Below, one piece after another: positions 33,328 through 40,643 of a stretch of 64,000 nt of DNA. Below the pieces are notes generated by a model that searched no databases, was not told the origin of the DNA, and saw nothing but the letters and a program-made list of their open reading frames with translations. The first letter of the stretch is position 1. Every line of letters starts with the position of its first letter. Source of the stretch: Halorubrum sp. CBA1229 (lineage in GTDB: Archaea; Halobacteriota; Halobacteria; Halobacteriales; Haloferacaceae); assembly GCF_003721435.2 (NCBI RefSeq), contig NZ_CP054586.1, positions 1-64,000 of the forward strand. Reading direction: 5' to 3'. The position numbers and the translations under genes were made by a program.

Positions 33328-33708
33328 CTACTCGTCGATCGGGTCGGGGGAACTGAGGTCCGCGTACAGCACCTCACCGTCGCGGACGACGTACCGTTTC
33401 GCCAGCACGGGAAATCGGCATTTGGTAAATCCGGCTGTCTGGATGTCGAATTCTTCGTCCGGTTCGAGATACTCCGCGAGCGACCGGAGGAACTCGTGGG
33501 TGACGATGCCACCGTCGTAGTCAGGAAGCCCGTTCTCACGGGCCTCGTACACTTCGAAGCTATCGTAGCCCCAGATGATCAGTTCGCCGTCGTCGTCCAC
33601 CTCCCAGTTGAGCGTCCCGAAGCAGTGGTTCTCACAGAGCTGGCGGACGGCCTGTGGGTCTGTTACGAGCGCGCCGGTCGATGTCGTTGCGGCTTGGAGA
33701 GTTGCCAT
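33328..33708 (-). CDS. Hypothetical haloarchaeal plasmid protein
   Basis: Protein of 126 aa starting MATLQAATTSTGALVTDPQA. Contains VRQLCENHCFGTLNWEVDDD, ELIIWGYDSFEVYE and TKCRFPVLAKRYVVRDGEVL. No domain recognised. Monocistronic with its own hairpin leader; typical backbone accessory gene of this plasmid. Confidence 0.75.
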   Translation of the reverse strand: MATLQAATTSTGALVTDPQAVRQLCENHCFGTLNWEVDDDGELIIWGYDSFEVYEARENGLPDYDGGIVTHEFLRSLAEYLEPDEEFDIQTAGFTKCRFPVLAKRYVVRDGEVLYADLSSPDPIDE

Positions 33709-33732
33709 CGGTTGTTCTCGGGAGCTGTCTCG

Positions 33733-33764
33733 CGCCCCCGCACCCCTTCAGGGGGCGAGCAACT
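33733..33764 (-). promoter_or_regulatory. GC hairpin leader element (gene at 33708)
   Basis: Toward the gene: AGTTGCTCGCCCCC-TGAA-GGGGTGCGGGGGCGC. Stem GCCCCC with GGGGTGC-type arm; box is weak (GTTGCTC). Confidence 0.65.
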
Positions 33765-33814
33765 GCTCACGCTGTGACGGCCACATGACGTTGCGCTGCC
33801 GATGCATCGAGCTG

Positions 33815-34003
33815 TCAGGATTCTCTGTTGACGTCACCGTCCCTCGTCGTATTCGGTTGGGTGAGAACATCCACCTGCTCGAGGAGCGTCGTCGCGGTGC
33901 TAATTCGCTCTTGATCAGCGGGCTCCAATTGGTCGCTGTCGATACTGGTGAGGCTACTGAGCGCGCGGTGGAGTCGATAGCCGGGGGTGTCTCGTGGGTC
34001 CAT
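33815..34003 (-). CDS. Small plasmid protein (62 aa)
   Basis: Protein of 62 aa: MDPRDTPGYRLHRALSSLTS followed by a helix IDSDQLEPADQERISTATTLLEQ in two halves and a polar tail. Support for it being real is the complete upstream arrangement: a hairpin leader a few bases before the ATG and inverted-repeat copy 5 further upstream. Function unknown. Confidence 0.65.
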   Translation of the reverse strand: MDPRDTPGYRLHRALSSLTSIDSDQLEPADQERISTATTLLEQVDVLTQPNTTRDGDVNRES

Positions 34004-34007
34004 GTGT

Positions 34008-34041
34008 GCGCCTCCGCCAATTTCCGGCGCGAAAAAACACC
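34008..34041 (-). promoter_or_regulatory. GC hairpin leader element (gene at 34003)
   Basis: Toward the gene: GGTGTTTTTTCGCGCCGG-AAATT-GGCGGAGGCGC. Ends about 5 bp before ATG 34003. Confidence 0.7.
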
Positions 34042-34091
34042 GGCGGGCAGTCAGCGGGGCAGTCTGGGAGTGATCACGAACTGACCTCTAG

Positions 34092-34131
34092 TTAACCAAC
34101 AGAACGAGTCGATATCAGGTCCGTTGGTTAA
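34092..34131. promoter_or_regulatory. TTAACCAACA inverted repeat, copy 5
   Basis: TTAACCAACA at 34092-34101 and CGTTGGTTAA at 34122-34131, spacer 20 bp, upstream of the 62-residue gene. Confidence 0.85.
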
Positions 34132-34144
34132 ACTGACTCCGCCT

Positions 34145-35032
34145 CTATTGATCGGCTTCTGGTTCGGGTCCATAGCGAGGTGTCCCGCACCGCTGACACT
34201 CCCACATGGGCTGCCCGGTCCACTCATCATCGGGGACAGCCTCGAATTCGCGGAATCGATGCTTAGTCTCCCGATCACATTCCCGACACTCGAGGTGAGT
34301 CCTGTTTGGGCGCTCGCGTCGTGGCTGTTCGGTATCGGTCTTGTCAACGGATTCCTGGAGCGCAATCGCTGGCACCAGCCAGAAGTCGTCGTCTGCGTCC
34401 TCACGAAGGCTTGCAAGCCCCTCTTCGGTGCGAACCGCGCTCCCAGTTTCGTCGTAGAGAAACGTCGCGTGCTCGCCGTCGTGACAGGACTGCGTCGTCT
34501 CTGTCCACGCCGTCCGCTCACGAGCAACCGCGAGCAGCTGATTACCACATTCAGACGTGACCCGTGTCGCCGAGGGGAGCGAGGGCCACTGATCGACAAG
34601 CTGTGGGGCCGGTTCCTCGTCGAGATCGTAGATTAGCTTGCAGTCATCGACTACTGGGTCATCGTCTGCCTTCACGAGGAGGGTAGCCGCAGCAGATCCC
34701 TTCCCGACGGCGCCGTAGAACGTCGACGCCTCGACGAGCAGCTGGATGACGTGGATGAGAGTCCGTTCGGCAGTCGATGTGTCCTGATCATCGGCTGCTT
34801 CGAGATGGTTCGTGAGACAAAACCGGCACTTCGACTGGCCAGCGGGGATCGACGCTCCACAGGAAGCGCACTCGGTCGCATCTGCTGTCGGGCCGTCTGG
34901 ATAGCCCGCGTCGACGCCACCGGAGCGCTGCCGCCGGGGCTCACCACTACTACTGGCGAGTTGATCGTCGGGAACGTGGGTCGCTTCGCCGAGCGGTCGG
35001 AGGGCTTCGTAGTCGGCGTACTGGTCGGTCAT
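34145..35032 (-). CDS. Multi-zinc-ribbon hypothetical protein
   Basis: Protein of 295 aa starting MTDQYADYEALRPLGEATHV. Three Cys clusters: CASCGASIPAGQSKCRFC near residue 55, CRECDRETKHRF and CQRCGTPRYGPEP at the C-terminus. Between them lies an alpha/beta region (SAAATLLVKADDDPVVDDCK). Pattern suggests three zinc ribbons on a nucleic-acid-binding or scaffold protein; role unknown. Promoter: a TATA-like GTTTAAAC lies about 40 bp upstream; no hairpin element. Confidence 0.75.
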   Translation of the reverse strand: MTDQYADYEALRPLGEATHVPDDQLASSSGEPRRQRSGGVDAGYPDGPTADATECASCGASIPAGQSKCRFCLTNHLEAADDQDTSTAERTLIHVIQLLVEASTFYGAVGKGSAAATLLVKADDDPVVDDCKLIYDLDEEPAPQLVDQWPSLPSATRVTSECGNQLLAVARERTAWTETTQSCHDGEHATFLYDETGSAVRTEEGLASLREDADDDFWLVPAIALQESVDKTDTEQPRRERPNRTHLECRECDRETKHRFREFEAVPDDEWTGQPMWECQRCGTPRYGPEPEADQ

Positions 35033-35132
35033 AGAGTGATCTGGCCGTATCATGCTTCGTCTTCGGGTTTAAACAATGGCTCTCACATCAATCAGCCTAC
35101 AGACATACAACCGAAAATCAGCAGTGTGGGCC

Positions 35133-36056
35133 TTAGACAGCCAGTTCGTCCAGCGCGTCGCGGTGGGTCCGCACGGTGACCACTGAGACGTTCGCAACGT
35201 CAGCGATGTCCGACTGGGTGAGCCACCGCCCGTCTTCGCGTCCGGCTTTGTACAGACAGGCTGCGGCGAACCCGGATGGCCGAACCCCCGTGGTTGCTCC
35301 GGTCGATTCGGATGCTTCCGCCAGCTGCCGAGCCCGCTGCCGGATTTGATCGGAGACGTCGAGCTCCGACGCCAACCGCGGGACGAACGCACTGGGCGTC
35401 ACGGGTTGGGCTGGTAGGCCGAGTTCTGTATTCAGCGTCGTGTATGCGTTCGTCACCCGCGATTGCTCGACGCGCGCCGACTCGGTGATGTCGTCGAGCG
35501 TTCGTGGTCGCCCGTTACACCGACACGCTCCGTAGACACTCGCGGCGGCCATCGCCTCAATCGACCGGCCCTGCAGGAGTTCCTCGTTCTGAGCGCTGCG
35601 GAAGAGCTGGCAGGCCTGGTCACGGATCGTCTCGGATAGTTCGAGCGTACTACTGATCCGGCGGACTTCACTAAGCCCGTGTGCGAGGTTGCGTTCAGCT
35701 TTCGACTGAAACCGCCCACGGGTCTGTTCACGGCGCATCCGGAACAGCCGGCGTCGCTTCTGTTCGGAGAGGCTGTTCCCGTTCGCATCGGCCCCGCGAC
35801 CGATCTCCGTTGACAACCCTCGATCGTGTCGTGCTGCCGTCAACGGAGCGCCCGTGCGCTCTCGTTCGTCGTCGAACCCTCGCCACTCTGGCCCGTGGTC
35901 GATCCGCTGCTCGTCGACGACGAGTCCACAGTCCTCGCAGACGGTTTCAACCGCGTTGGTTGTAACTTGCCCGTTACACTCGGGACACTGCGTAGCATTC
36001 GAGTCGGTCTGGACGTCTTCGTCGAACGTCGTTTCGTAGATCTCTCTGGTTGCCAT
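35133..36056 (-). CDS. tfb: Transcription initiation factor IIB (TFB)
   Basis: Archaeal TFB, 307 aa. N-terminal zinc ribbon CPECNGQVTTNAVETVCEDCG (~22-42, written here in one motif with four Cys at CxxC...CxxC), B-reader/B-linker around RTGAPLTAARHDRGLSTEIG, then two cyclin folds (LSETIRDQACQLFRSAQ...; LASELDVSDQIRQRARQLAE...) ending in the recognition helix TQSDIADVANVSVVTVRTHR. It recruits RNA polymerase to TBP-bound promoters. Haloarchaea carry several TFBs and plasmid copies can redirect transcription, so this may serve the plasmid's own promoters. Preceded by a hairpin leader. Confidence 0.95.
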   Translation of the reverse strand: MATREIYETTFDEDVQTDSNATQCPECNGQVTTNAVETVCEDCGLVVDEQRIDHGPEWRGFDDERERTGAPLTAARHDRGLSTEIGRGADANGNSLSEQKRRRLFRMRREQTRGRFQSKAERNLAHGLSEVRRISSTLELSETIRDQACQLFRSAQNEELLQGRSIEAMAAASVYGACRCNGRPRTLDDITESARVEQSRVTNAYTTLNTELGLPAQPVTPSAFVPRLASELDVSDQIRQRARQLAEASESTGATTGVRPSGFAAACLYKAGREDGRWLTQSDIADVANVSVVTVRTHRDALDELAV

Positions 36057-36098
36057 GGATACTCACGAGGGGACTCACGCGGATCGCGTCTCTCGGAG

Positions 36099-36132
36099 TG
36101 CCCCTCACCCATCAGGGGGCACATACACACCA
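36099..36132 (-). promoter_or_regulatory. GC hairpin leader element (tfb)
   Basis: Toward the gene: GGTGTGTATGTGCCCCC-TGATGG-GTGAGGGGCAC. Stem GTGCCCC with GGGGCAC; 43 bp before ATG 36056. Confidence 0.65.
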
Positions 36133-36281
36133 CACGGAACAGCGCTGACACTGATGGGCCGCGGTGGCGAAAGCCCGGCCGCGAAACGGCGCGTGAGCGC
36201 CGTGAGCAGCCCGGACCGTGGAGGTGGTGGGAGGTGGCGGTGACCGCGTACACACCAGCAAAAAAGGGGTGCGCCGACCGG
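36133..36281. other. GC-rich hairpin-containing gap upstream of tfb
   Basis: About 150 bases without a gene. It contains CGGCGC-GTGA-GCGCCG (36187-36202) and CCGCGG...CCGCGA stem-like sequence with GGCGAAAGCC. Similar GCGAAAGCCCG wording recurs in the larger gap at 37.5 kb. Confidence 0.4.
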
Positions 36282-37178
36282 CTATTCCCACCACCGACCG
36301 CGCTCAGGGAACATAATGGTGGTCCACCCAGTGACAGCCAGTGAGACGCGCCCCTCGTACCAGTTCCGGGCTACCTTGTGAATACGCACCTGCTCGCCCT
36401 CTTCAATCCACGGCGCATCTGATTTCTCCCAGATCGTCACCTTCGTTTTTCCACTGTCGTCTGCGATCAGCCCGACTTGAGCGATGGCCGGCGAGTCTGC
36501 ATCCCAGAGTACTTCCACTCGACCCTCGATGCTCACCTCTTTGCGATTGACGTCCTCGAGCTTCCCAATGGGGATCACCGTCCCAGGCGCCGTCTGCAAC
36601 TCCTCGAACACCCCGACGACTGCACTCGTTAGGTCTTTCCCACCGACGACGGCTTCACCCAACCGCCGGCCAATCGCTGCTCGCGACCAGCCATCCAGCT
36701 TCTCCGCCAGTCGCATCGACTGCTTGTTCACCGCCGCCAACTGCTCCTGCGTGAGCTCTGCACGAGGATCGTCTCGCTCCGGCTCAGCCATCGGACTCAC
36801 GCTCGCTGCCCGCTTCTGGAACTTCACACGCCGCTCAGCGCTTCGCTTCGCTGCGATGTCTCGCGTCCGCTTCGCACGCCCCTCCTGCTGACTGAGTTCT
36901 GCCTGGGCACTGATGTGTTCCAACTCGGCCTCTCGTGCCTTGATGCGCTCTTCCTGTTCGAGGGTCTTCCCGAACATGTGATCCGGGCCTTCCTCGACCC
37001 GCGCGTCTGGATGGTTGGAATCGACTTTCGCCTGGACTTCCATGTCGACCGTCGCCCGGAACTCCGGGGTCTCGTCGACGACCTCGAATCCGTCCTCGTC
37101 GACCTCGACGTCATCGTGTTTCTCGAAAGCCTGTTCATCGACCGAAACCTCATTACCGAAGACGTTCTTACTTGACAT
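36282..37178 (-). CDS. OB-fold (RPA/SSB-like) DNA-binding protein
   Basis: Protein of 298 aa starting MSSKNVFGNEVSVDEQAFEK. N-terminal half is acidic and then a long charged helix (RIKAREAELEHISAQAELSQ). The C-terminal ~110 residues form an OB fold: PGTVIPIGKLEDVNRKEVSI, EGRVEVLWDADSPAIAQVGL, DDSGKTKVTIWEKSD, EGEQVRIHKVARNWYEGRVS, ending VTGWTTIMFPE. Resembles haloarchaeal RPA-like proteins that bind single-stranded DNA. Could support plasmid replication or conjugation. Monocistronic. Confidence 0.82.
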   Translation of the reverse strand: MSSKNVFGNEVSVDEQAFEKHDDVEVDEDGFEVVDETPEFRATVDMEVQAKVDSNHPDARVEEGPDHMFGKTLEQEERIKAREAELEHISAQAELSQQEGRAKRTRDIAAKRSAERRVKFQKRAASVSPMAEPERDDPRAELTQEQLAAVNKQSMRLAEKLDGWSRAAIGRRLGEAVVGGKDLTSAVVGVFEELQTAPGTVIPIGKLEDVNRKEVSIEGRVEVLWDADSPAIAQVGLIADDSGKTKVTIWEKSDAPWIEEGEQVRIHKVARNWYEGRVSLAVTGWTTIMFPERGRWWE

Positions 37179-37198
37179 TGGAGTACCTAGCTCCGAAG

Positions 37199-37217
37199 GC
37201 GCTCAGCGCCCGACACC
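37199..37217 (-). promoter_or_regulatory. GC hairpin leader element (OB-fold gene)
   Basis: Toward the gene: GGTGTCGGGCGC-TGA-GCGCC. Short divergent member, 21 bp before ATG 37178. Confidence 0.5.
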
Positions 37218-37271
37218 GCGATGCCTCAACATCGCGGATTTCCTCGACGATAACGACCGACAGAACCATCT

Positions 37272-37327
37272 GCGCGCTCTCGCTCGCGCCTTCGCGAGCG
37301 CCCTACCGGGCGCGAGCGAGAGCGCGC
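37272..37327. repeat. 18 bp inverted repeat with nested competing stem
   Basis: Perfect arms at 37272-37289 (GCGCGCTCTCGCTCGCGC) and 37310-37327 with a 20-base loop. The 3' part of the left arm (CGCTCGCG, 37281-37288) can instead pair with CGCGAGCG at 37293-37300, so two exclusive structures exist. Confidence 0.75.
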
Positions 37328-37754
37328 CCGAGGAGGCCACTCAACCAGCACCGCGCGCCGACCCGCCCGGAGCGAGCGGCCAGCGGGATATGCCCGCTCG
37401 TGTCCGGCCCGATGTGCGGGTCCGTGTCCAGGGCGACTGTCGCCGAGAACGCGCGCCGCGGTGTGGCGCGCGACAGCGCAGGCGGCACCAAGCGCTGGAA
37501 CGCGAAAGCCCGCAAGGGGCGCAACCGACGGGGATACCCGCTGGCGCCGAGGGCACATCCATTTTAGCCCGGAACGGGCGCGGGCGGTGCGGAGAGCGCC
37601 CGCACGCCCGGAATGGTCGGTCGCGAGCGACGCGGAGGGCGGCAGCGGCGAGCGGGGCGGGCCGGTACGAACACACCTGTCCAGCCGGCTACGTCGCTCG
37701 GCCAGCCATCCACCGTCCTGGCGGACTCAGAAAGGGCGAGGCCGTCTCGGTCAC

Positions 37755-37774
37755 CGGGAGAGCCTGCTCTCCCG
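37755..37774. repeat. 20-base hairpin
   Basis: CGGGAGAGCCTGCTCTCCCG: a 9 bp perfect stem with a 2-base centre. Confidence 0.7.
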
Positions 37775-37779
37775 AGCTA

Positions 37780-37799
37780 ACGGGCGGCGCGCCGCCCGT
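37780..37799. repeat. 20 bp perfect palindrome
   Basis: ACGGGCGGCGCGCCGCCCGT, fully symmetric, 5 bases after the preceding hairpin. Confidence 0.75.
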
Positions 37800-37822
37800 G
37801 AACGGCCGAGGGCCTTCATCGT

Positions 37823-37839
37823 GTTGCTCACCCAGCAAC
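37823..37839. repeat. Small hairpin GTTGCT-CACCC-AGCAAC
   Basis: A 6 bp stem with 5-base loop, about 70 bp before the module C start; could be part of its promoter region. Confidence 0.5.
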
Positions 37840-37878
37840 TTCAGCTGAGTCAGTCATACTTGTTGCGAGATAGCGAAG

Positions 37879-37890
37879 TTATTTAAATAT
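37879..37890 (+). promoter_or_regulatory. TATA box, module C
   Basis: GTTATTTAAATATC lies about 27 bp upstream of ATG 37912, the spacing for a leaderless transcript. Confidence 0.55.
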
Positions 37891-37911
37891 CGGTTCGTAT
37901 CTATGCAACAG

Positions 37912-38835
37912 ATGCTTACCGAAGGCGAGGTTCGCGCGCTTACCGTCCTTCACGGTGAGCAGACAGTCTCCGAATTTGCGACCCAGCTGGACCGCAGTCT
38001 CAGCTACACGTCTGAACTTGTCGATCGTCTCGAAGCGACCGGACTCGTCGAGACGCGTCGACAAGGGAAAACAAAGCAGATCCGGCCATCGGACGCGAAA
38101 GCACTCGAACTCCTCGCAGACATCACCCAAGAGTATTCGCACATCGACTGGCCTGAACTGTTGTCGGGTGCGACGCTCCGCGTTCTCTACTATCTTGAAA
38201 CACCGCGGGTCGTAATGGAGCTCGCGCGCCGGGCCAACATTCACAGAAGTACCGTCTATCGCGCCCTCGATCCACTTCAGCATCGAGGGATCATCTACGA
38301 AACTGACGAGGATGCATATGTGCTGAACGAGGGATTCGAACAACTGAGTACGCTTGCTCGGGAACTCGTTCATCACGACCATCGCCAGACCGTCGAACAA
38401 CACACCGACACCTACACGATTCTCTGGGAGTCACTCGACGAGTTCCTCGTCCAGACCGCAGATGAGATTACCGCCGAGGACTTCCTTTCGACGGGGCCAG
38501 AGCGTTTCCAGACCTACGACCTGCCCCTTCTGGCCCGCGACCGTCGGTACTATTTCCATTCAGAGACGATGAATGATCTCTCGCCGGCGATGCTGTGCTG
38601 TCATATGCTCGTAATCGATTCGGGCGCACGTACCCAGTCATACTGTCTGCTCCTGCTCAGCCACGTTGACGTCGACCGTGACGAACTGCGTGACCAGGCC
38701 ACAAAGTACGGCGTCGACGATCTCGTCGAGGACTTGCTCACGTATCTCGACACGAGTGGCGAGGAGCGGGCATCTCGACTTCCCGAGTGGGAAGAGTTCC
38801 AAGAATTGGCTGCGGACTACGGGGTGTCAGCATGA
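37912..38835 (+). CDS. Double wHTH partner, module C
   Basis: Protein of 307 aa starting MLTEGEVRALTVLHGEQTVS; an ATG three codons earlier is possible. Two winged helices: TVSEFATQLDRSLSYTSELV and VVMELARRANIHRSTVYRAL. The C-terminal region (YDLPLLARDRRYYFHSETM; AMLCCHMLVIDSGARTQSYC) is homologous to the module B protein at 20964. The upstream TATA box supports the start. Its stop overlaps the next start (ATGA). Probable antitoxin/autorepressor. Confidence 0.82.
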   Translation: MLTEGEVRALTVLHGEQTVSEFATQLDRSLSYTSELVDRLEATGLVETRRQGKTKQIRPSDAKALELLADITQEYSHIDWPELLSGATLRVLYYLETPRVVMELARRANIHRSTVYRALDPLQHRGIIYETDEDAYVLNEGFEQLSTLARELVHHDHRQTVEQHTDTYTILWESLDEFLVQTADEITAEDFLSTGPERFQTYDLPLLARDRRYYFHSETMNDLSPAMLCCHMLVIDSGARTQSYCLLLLSHVDVDRDELRDQATKYGVDDLVEDLLTYLDTSGEERASRLPEWEEFQELAADYGVSA

Positions 38836-39644
38836 GGGCGCGATTCGACAGTTCGTACATTCGGTCGGAACTCGAGCGCATCGGCGAGCAGCTAGACGAC
38901 CCACTCACTGTCTTCTTGATCGGCGGTGGGGCAATGGCGTTCCAGGATCTCAAGACCACTACCAAGGATATCGATCTCATCGTCGCATCCGGTGATGACC
39001 TCGGGCAGCTCCAAGCAGTACTGCTCGAACTTGGTTACGATATCGTTCGGGAACCGGACGAAGAATACGAAGCGCTCGGTGCTCAGCGAATCCTCGAGAA
39101 CGATGATGGGTGTCGAATCGACATCTTTCACCAGCAGGTAATCGATAAACTGGTTCTTTCTGACGGGATTCGGAAGCGTAGCGAGCGGTACCTCAACCCC
39201 AGCAACTTGGTGGTCGAACTCGTGAGCCCAGAGGACATCTTCCTATTCAAGGCGGTCGCCGGACGGGTGGACGATATCGAAGATATGTTTTCGCTGCTGC
39301 AGACTGACCTCGATTTCGACGTCGTCGAAGCAGAACTCGCCGCGCAGATCGACCTCTTGGATCAAGAGCTATTCGTAACATACGTGAACGAGGCGTTGGC
39401 CGATCTCACCGAGCAACACAACGTGAGGACACCCCTGCATGAGCCGGTCGCGGAGATTACAGAGCGCGTATACGAGGAACTCGAAGTGCTTCACGCCCTC
39501 GACGAACCGAAATCTATGCCTGCCCTCCAGCAGGAACTCGATTACACCACGGTTGAATTACAGGATATCGTGAGTCGTCTCGAGGAGAAAGACGCAGTCA
39601 AGGAAACCGCTGATCGCATCGAGCGTCTTTCGACGACGATCTGA
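38832..39644 (+). CDS. Nucleotidyltransferase-fold protein, module C (DUF6036-like)
   Basis: Protein of 270 aa starting MRARFDSSYIRSELERIGEQ. Signature VFLIGGGAMAFQDL then TKDIDLIVA (GG and DxD motifs), with CRIDIFHQ as third acidic strand. The C-terminal segment (MPALQQELDYTTVELQDIVS) looks like a helix-turn-helix. Homologous to module B at 20098. Translation coupled to the wHTH gene. Probable toxin or modifying enzyme. Confidence 0.82.
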   Translation: MRARFDSSYIRSELERIGEQLDDPLTVFLIGGGAMAFQDLKTTTKDIDLIVASGDDLGQLQAVLLELGYDIVREPDEEYEALGAQRILENDDGCRIDIFHQQVIDKLVLSDGIRKRSERYLNPSNLVVELVSPEDIFLFKAVAGRVDDIEDMFSLLQTDLDFDVVEAELAAQIDLLDQELFVTYVNEALADLTEQHNVRTPLHEPVAEITERVYEELEVLHALDEPKSMPALQQELDYTTVELQDIVSRLEEKDAVKETADRIERLSTTI

Positions 39645-39703
39645 CGGCGAGGGATACCGGAATCTATGGCGTAATGCCAAGCGGTGCGGCTTATTGGATA
39701 CTT

Positions 39704-39723
39704 TCCCTATCCATGGATAGGGA
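39704..39723. repeat. 20 bp perfect palindrome after module C
   Basis: TCCCTATCCATGGATAGGGA, 60 bases after the stop of the nucleotidyltransferase gene and between convergent transcripts. No T-tract follows, so a standard intrinsic terminator is not evident; it could be a bidirectional terminator or a protein site. Confidence 0.6.
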
Positions 39724-39732
39724 GACTCCCCA

Positions 39733-39813
39733 TTAGTCGCGGTCAAGCGCGACGTCGACTTCGTCAACGAGGTCCTCCATGGAAACGGTGTAAGCGTCGG
39801 CAATATGTCTCAC
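39733..39813 (-). CDS. Possible 26-codon reading frame or gene remnant
   Basis: A GTG at 39813 overlaps the stop of the upstream gene (GTGA) and opens VRHIADAYTVSMEDLVDEVD ending ALDRD and TAA. The wording IADAYTVSMEDLVDE resembles the end of an XRE-type helix-turn-helix. It may be the remnant of a deleted regulator or a coupled micropeptide. Weak evidence. Confidence 0.25.
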   Translation of the reverse strand: MRHIADAYTVSMEDLVDEVDVALDRD

Positions 39814-40133
39814 TCAACGAGATGCTCATCGAGGTCGTGCGTCCAGTACGTCGCGGGCCCGCCAGGACTACATCGCGCACACAGCTGCAGCGGCCCCTCG
39901 AGATGGCCGAGTTCCACACGGAAGCGCGTGAGCGCCGCGAGGGCGTCGACGACGAGCCCACAGCCATCGCAGGCGTAGCGATCGCGCTCGTTGGGGTCCG
40001 GCTCCATCTGGATCGCGCAGTCGACGCAGATGGGGTGGGTGACCCGCTCATCTTCCCCCCATGTGTGGGCCTCGCCAGTCTCGGTGCTGGGCGGAGCGTC
40101 GCAGAACGCACACCCTGTAAGCGTCTGCTGCAT
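39810..40133 (-). CDS. Multi-Cys zinc protein (DUF7558-like)
   Basis: Protein of 107 aa: MQQTLTGCAFCDAPPSTETG, HPICVDCAIQ, ACDGCGLVVDALAALTRFRV and LQLCARCSPGGPATYWT. Four CxxC pairs suggest two zinc sites. I recall this as DUF7558 from haloarchaeal plasmids; no function. Overlaps the upstream gene by one base (TAATG), so translation is coupled. Confidence 0.78.
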   Translation of the reverse strand: MQQTLTGCAFCDAPPSTETGEAHTWGEDERVTHPICVDCAIQMEPDPNERDRYACDGCGLVVDALAALTRFRVELGHLEGPLQLCARCSPGGPATYWTHDLDEHLVE

Positions 40134-40423
40134 TACTCCGCCTCCGCGTCGGCGTCGCGGCCGGCCGTCCAGCCACGGTGGAAGACGGCCAATTGCGTCG
40201 TCGAGTCGAAGGTAGTAACACTCGGCTCGTGAACGAGAACGCGATCCTCGGGAACGGGTGTGACGACGTCCGCGTCGATGAGGTCGTCGACTAGGCTGCG
40301 GGCCGTTGCGTCGTCGACGTCCGCGGTCGCGACGCTCGCGGCGTCACGGTCCTGTGCGAGGAGTTCGGTTTCGAGCTGTTCGTGGTCGGCACTCGTGTCG
40401 TCGTGAGGATCGGGACCAACCAT
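40133..40423 (-). CDS. Small acidic plasmid protein
   Basis: Protein of 96 aa: MVGPDPHDDTSADHEQLETE, then ATARSLVDDLIDADVVTPVPED and RVLVHEPSVTTFDSTTQLAV. The middle looks like a single winged-helix-sized unit but no clear recognition helix. First gene of a two-gene unit with a degenerate hairpin leader and inverted-repeat copy 6 upstream. Confidence 0.7.
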   Translation of the reverse strand: MVGPDPHDDTSADHEQLETELLAQDRDAASVATADVDDATARSLVDDLIDADVVTPVPEDRVLVHEPSVTTFDSTTQLAVFHRGWTAGRDADAEAE

Positions 40424-40450
40424 GGTGAATCACGCCGCGCACGCTCTCGC

Positions 40451-40485
40451 GCGTTGCACGCCTCCCGGCGCCGATAAACAGCCCA
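40451..40485 (-). promoter_or_regulatory. GC hairpin leader element, degenerate (gene at 40423)
   Basis: Toward the gene: GGCTGTTTATCGGCGCC-GGGAGGCGTGC. GTTTAT box followed by a GGCGCC self-complementary stem. Confidence 0.5.
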
Positions 40486-40592
40486 GTCGGAGGGCGTCAG
40501 TCCGACCCTGGGTCGCGATACTCGAAAACGGCAACGTCGCGGAGGGATAGGGCGGTGGGCGGGGGTTGAGGGCATGAATTCTGGCAACGTCG

Positions 40593-40634
40593 TTAACCAA
40601 CACTTCGACAGAACTGGTCCCGAGTGTTGGTTAA
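40593..40634. promoter_or_regulatory. TTAACCAACA inverted repeat, copy 6
   Basis: TTAACCAACA at 40593-40602 and TGTTGGTTAA at 40625-40634, spacer 22 bp, 170 bp upstream of ATG 40423 and immediately after the stop of the next gene. Confidence 0.85.
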
Positions 40635-40643
40635 GAGTGTGGC

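Larger units (their letters stand above)
37179..37902. other. Hairpin-rich GC-rich intergenic region (0.7 kb)
   Basis: No gene found on either strand; open frames here are low-complexity Arg/Ala/Pro runs typical of GC-rich non-coding DNA. It contains many inverted repeats: 37199-37210, 37272-37327 (two competing stems), about 37383-37398, 37755-37774, 37780-37799 and 37823-37839. Such density suggests a structured RNA or a transfer/replication site. Confidence 0.6.

Noticed and set aside
37172-37886. Several overlapping open frames in the GC-rich gap
   Set aside because: Arg/Ala/Pro-rich translations open in many frames at once, typical of GC-rich non-coding DNA, and the stretch is filled with inverted repeats.
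39704-39723. Classical intrinsic terminator
   Set aside because: The palindrome is perfect but no T-tract follows on either strand.
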